A stretch of DNA of 5,787 nt, taken from assembly GCA_030054245.1 (NCBI GenBank), contig JASGCH010000097.1:1-5787 (forward strand), given 5' to 3'. Shown here in pieces: positions 5,581-5,787 of this stretch. Each line of letters opens with the position of its first letter. Position 1 is the stretch's first letter. This stretch comes from Gammaproteobacteria bacterium (lineage in GTDB: Bacteria > Pseudomonadota > Gammaproteobacteria > Burkholderiales > Burkholderiaceae_C). The notes beneath the pieces are model-generated. The model saw nothing but the letters and a program-made list of their open reading frames with translations, ran no database searches and was not told the origin of the DNA. The translations under genes were made by a program, and so were the position numbers.

Positions 5581-5787
5581 AGTAGCTGAACCTCTTCCAG
5601 AAACGAAGCTGGAGGTGCGCTCCAGCCTTGTAACGATGACAGCTCTGACAGGATGACAGCTATTCGAGGTTGTTCAAGGGGTATTTTTACTCAACCCATC
5701 GACTTAAAAATAAGTCAAGAGAAAACCCTTCAACTTGTGCCTAACTTCTTGAGGTACTAGAACTCTACGACACCTTAAGACTGTTGC
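5581..5787. other. Non-coding right-hand tail with small repeats
   Basis: I see no gene or RNA gene here. It holds a 7-bp hairpin GCTGGAG/CTCCAGC (5608-5614, 5620-5626), a direct repeat of GATGACAGCT (5635-5644 and 5652-5661, 17 bases apart), and a hairpin GACTTA-aaaa-TAAGTC (5701-5716). None is clearly a terminator or promoter. Confidence 0.4.
5777..5787 (+). repeat. Start of another repeat-family copy, cut by the window edge
   Basis: The last 11 bases, AAGACTGTTGC, are identical to the left end of the copy at 5503. This suggests a further element continues beyond the window. Only the end motif is visible, so the call depends on its identity with the neighbouring copy. Confidence 0.45.

Overview
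The window looks like a chromosomal stretch from a Betaproteobacterium, probably Burkholderiales, with AT-leaning base composition. I infer this from protein character recalled from memory, not from a search. The 7Fe ferredoxin is very close to the Betaproteobacterial FdxA pattern. MoaA carries the roughly 40-residue N-terminal extension usual in that class. The lipoprotein alpha/beta hydrolase also resembles Burkholderiales secreted lipases/esterases.

Layout from left to right: (1) a lipoprotein lipase/esterase (+, 83-1516) with a possible sigma70 promoter in front and a strong hairpin behind; (2) a 282-base gap; (3) an amidase-signature hydrolase (+, 1799-3259); (4) a 373-base gap filled by two abutting palindromic elements; (5) moaA (+, 3633-4796), the radical SAM enzyme of the first step of molybdenum cofactor synthesis; (6) a 192-base convergent gap holding another palindromic element; (7) fdxA (-, 4989-5318), a 7Fe ferredoxin; (8) 469 bases of apparently non-coding DNA to the window end with more copies of the same element. 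The four genes are functionally unrelated housekeeping or hydrolytic genes. Wide gaps separate them, so none of them looks like part of an operon. No RNA gene, CRISPR array, complete IS or phage gene was seen.

The most notable content is between the genes. From about position 1697 on, every gap carries diverged copies of one short palindromic repeat family. Its ends read like AAGACTGTTGCACC. Many copies hold a small CGGC-tac-GCCG hairpin, and several hold the internal core ACTGCGTTATG. Copies lie 18 bases before the amidase start, 32 bases before moaA, between the convergent moaA and fdxA, and upstream of fdxA; one runs off the right edge. The copies resemble non-autonomous mobile elements (MITE- or REP-like). 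I do not recognise the family, and no mobilising enzyme is in the window.
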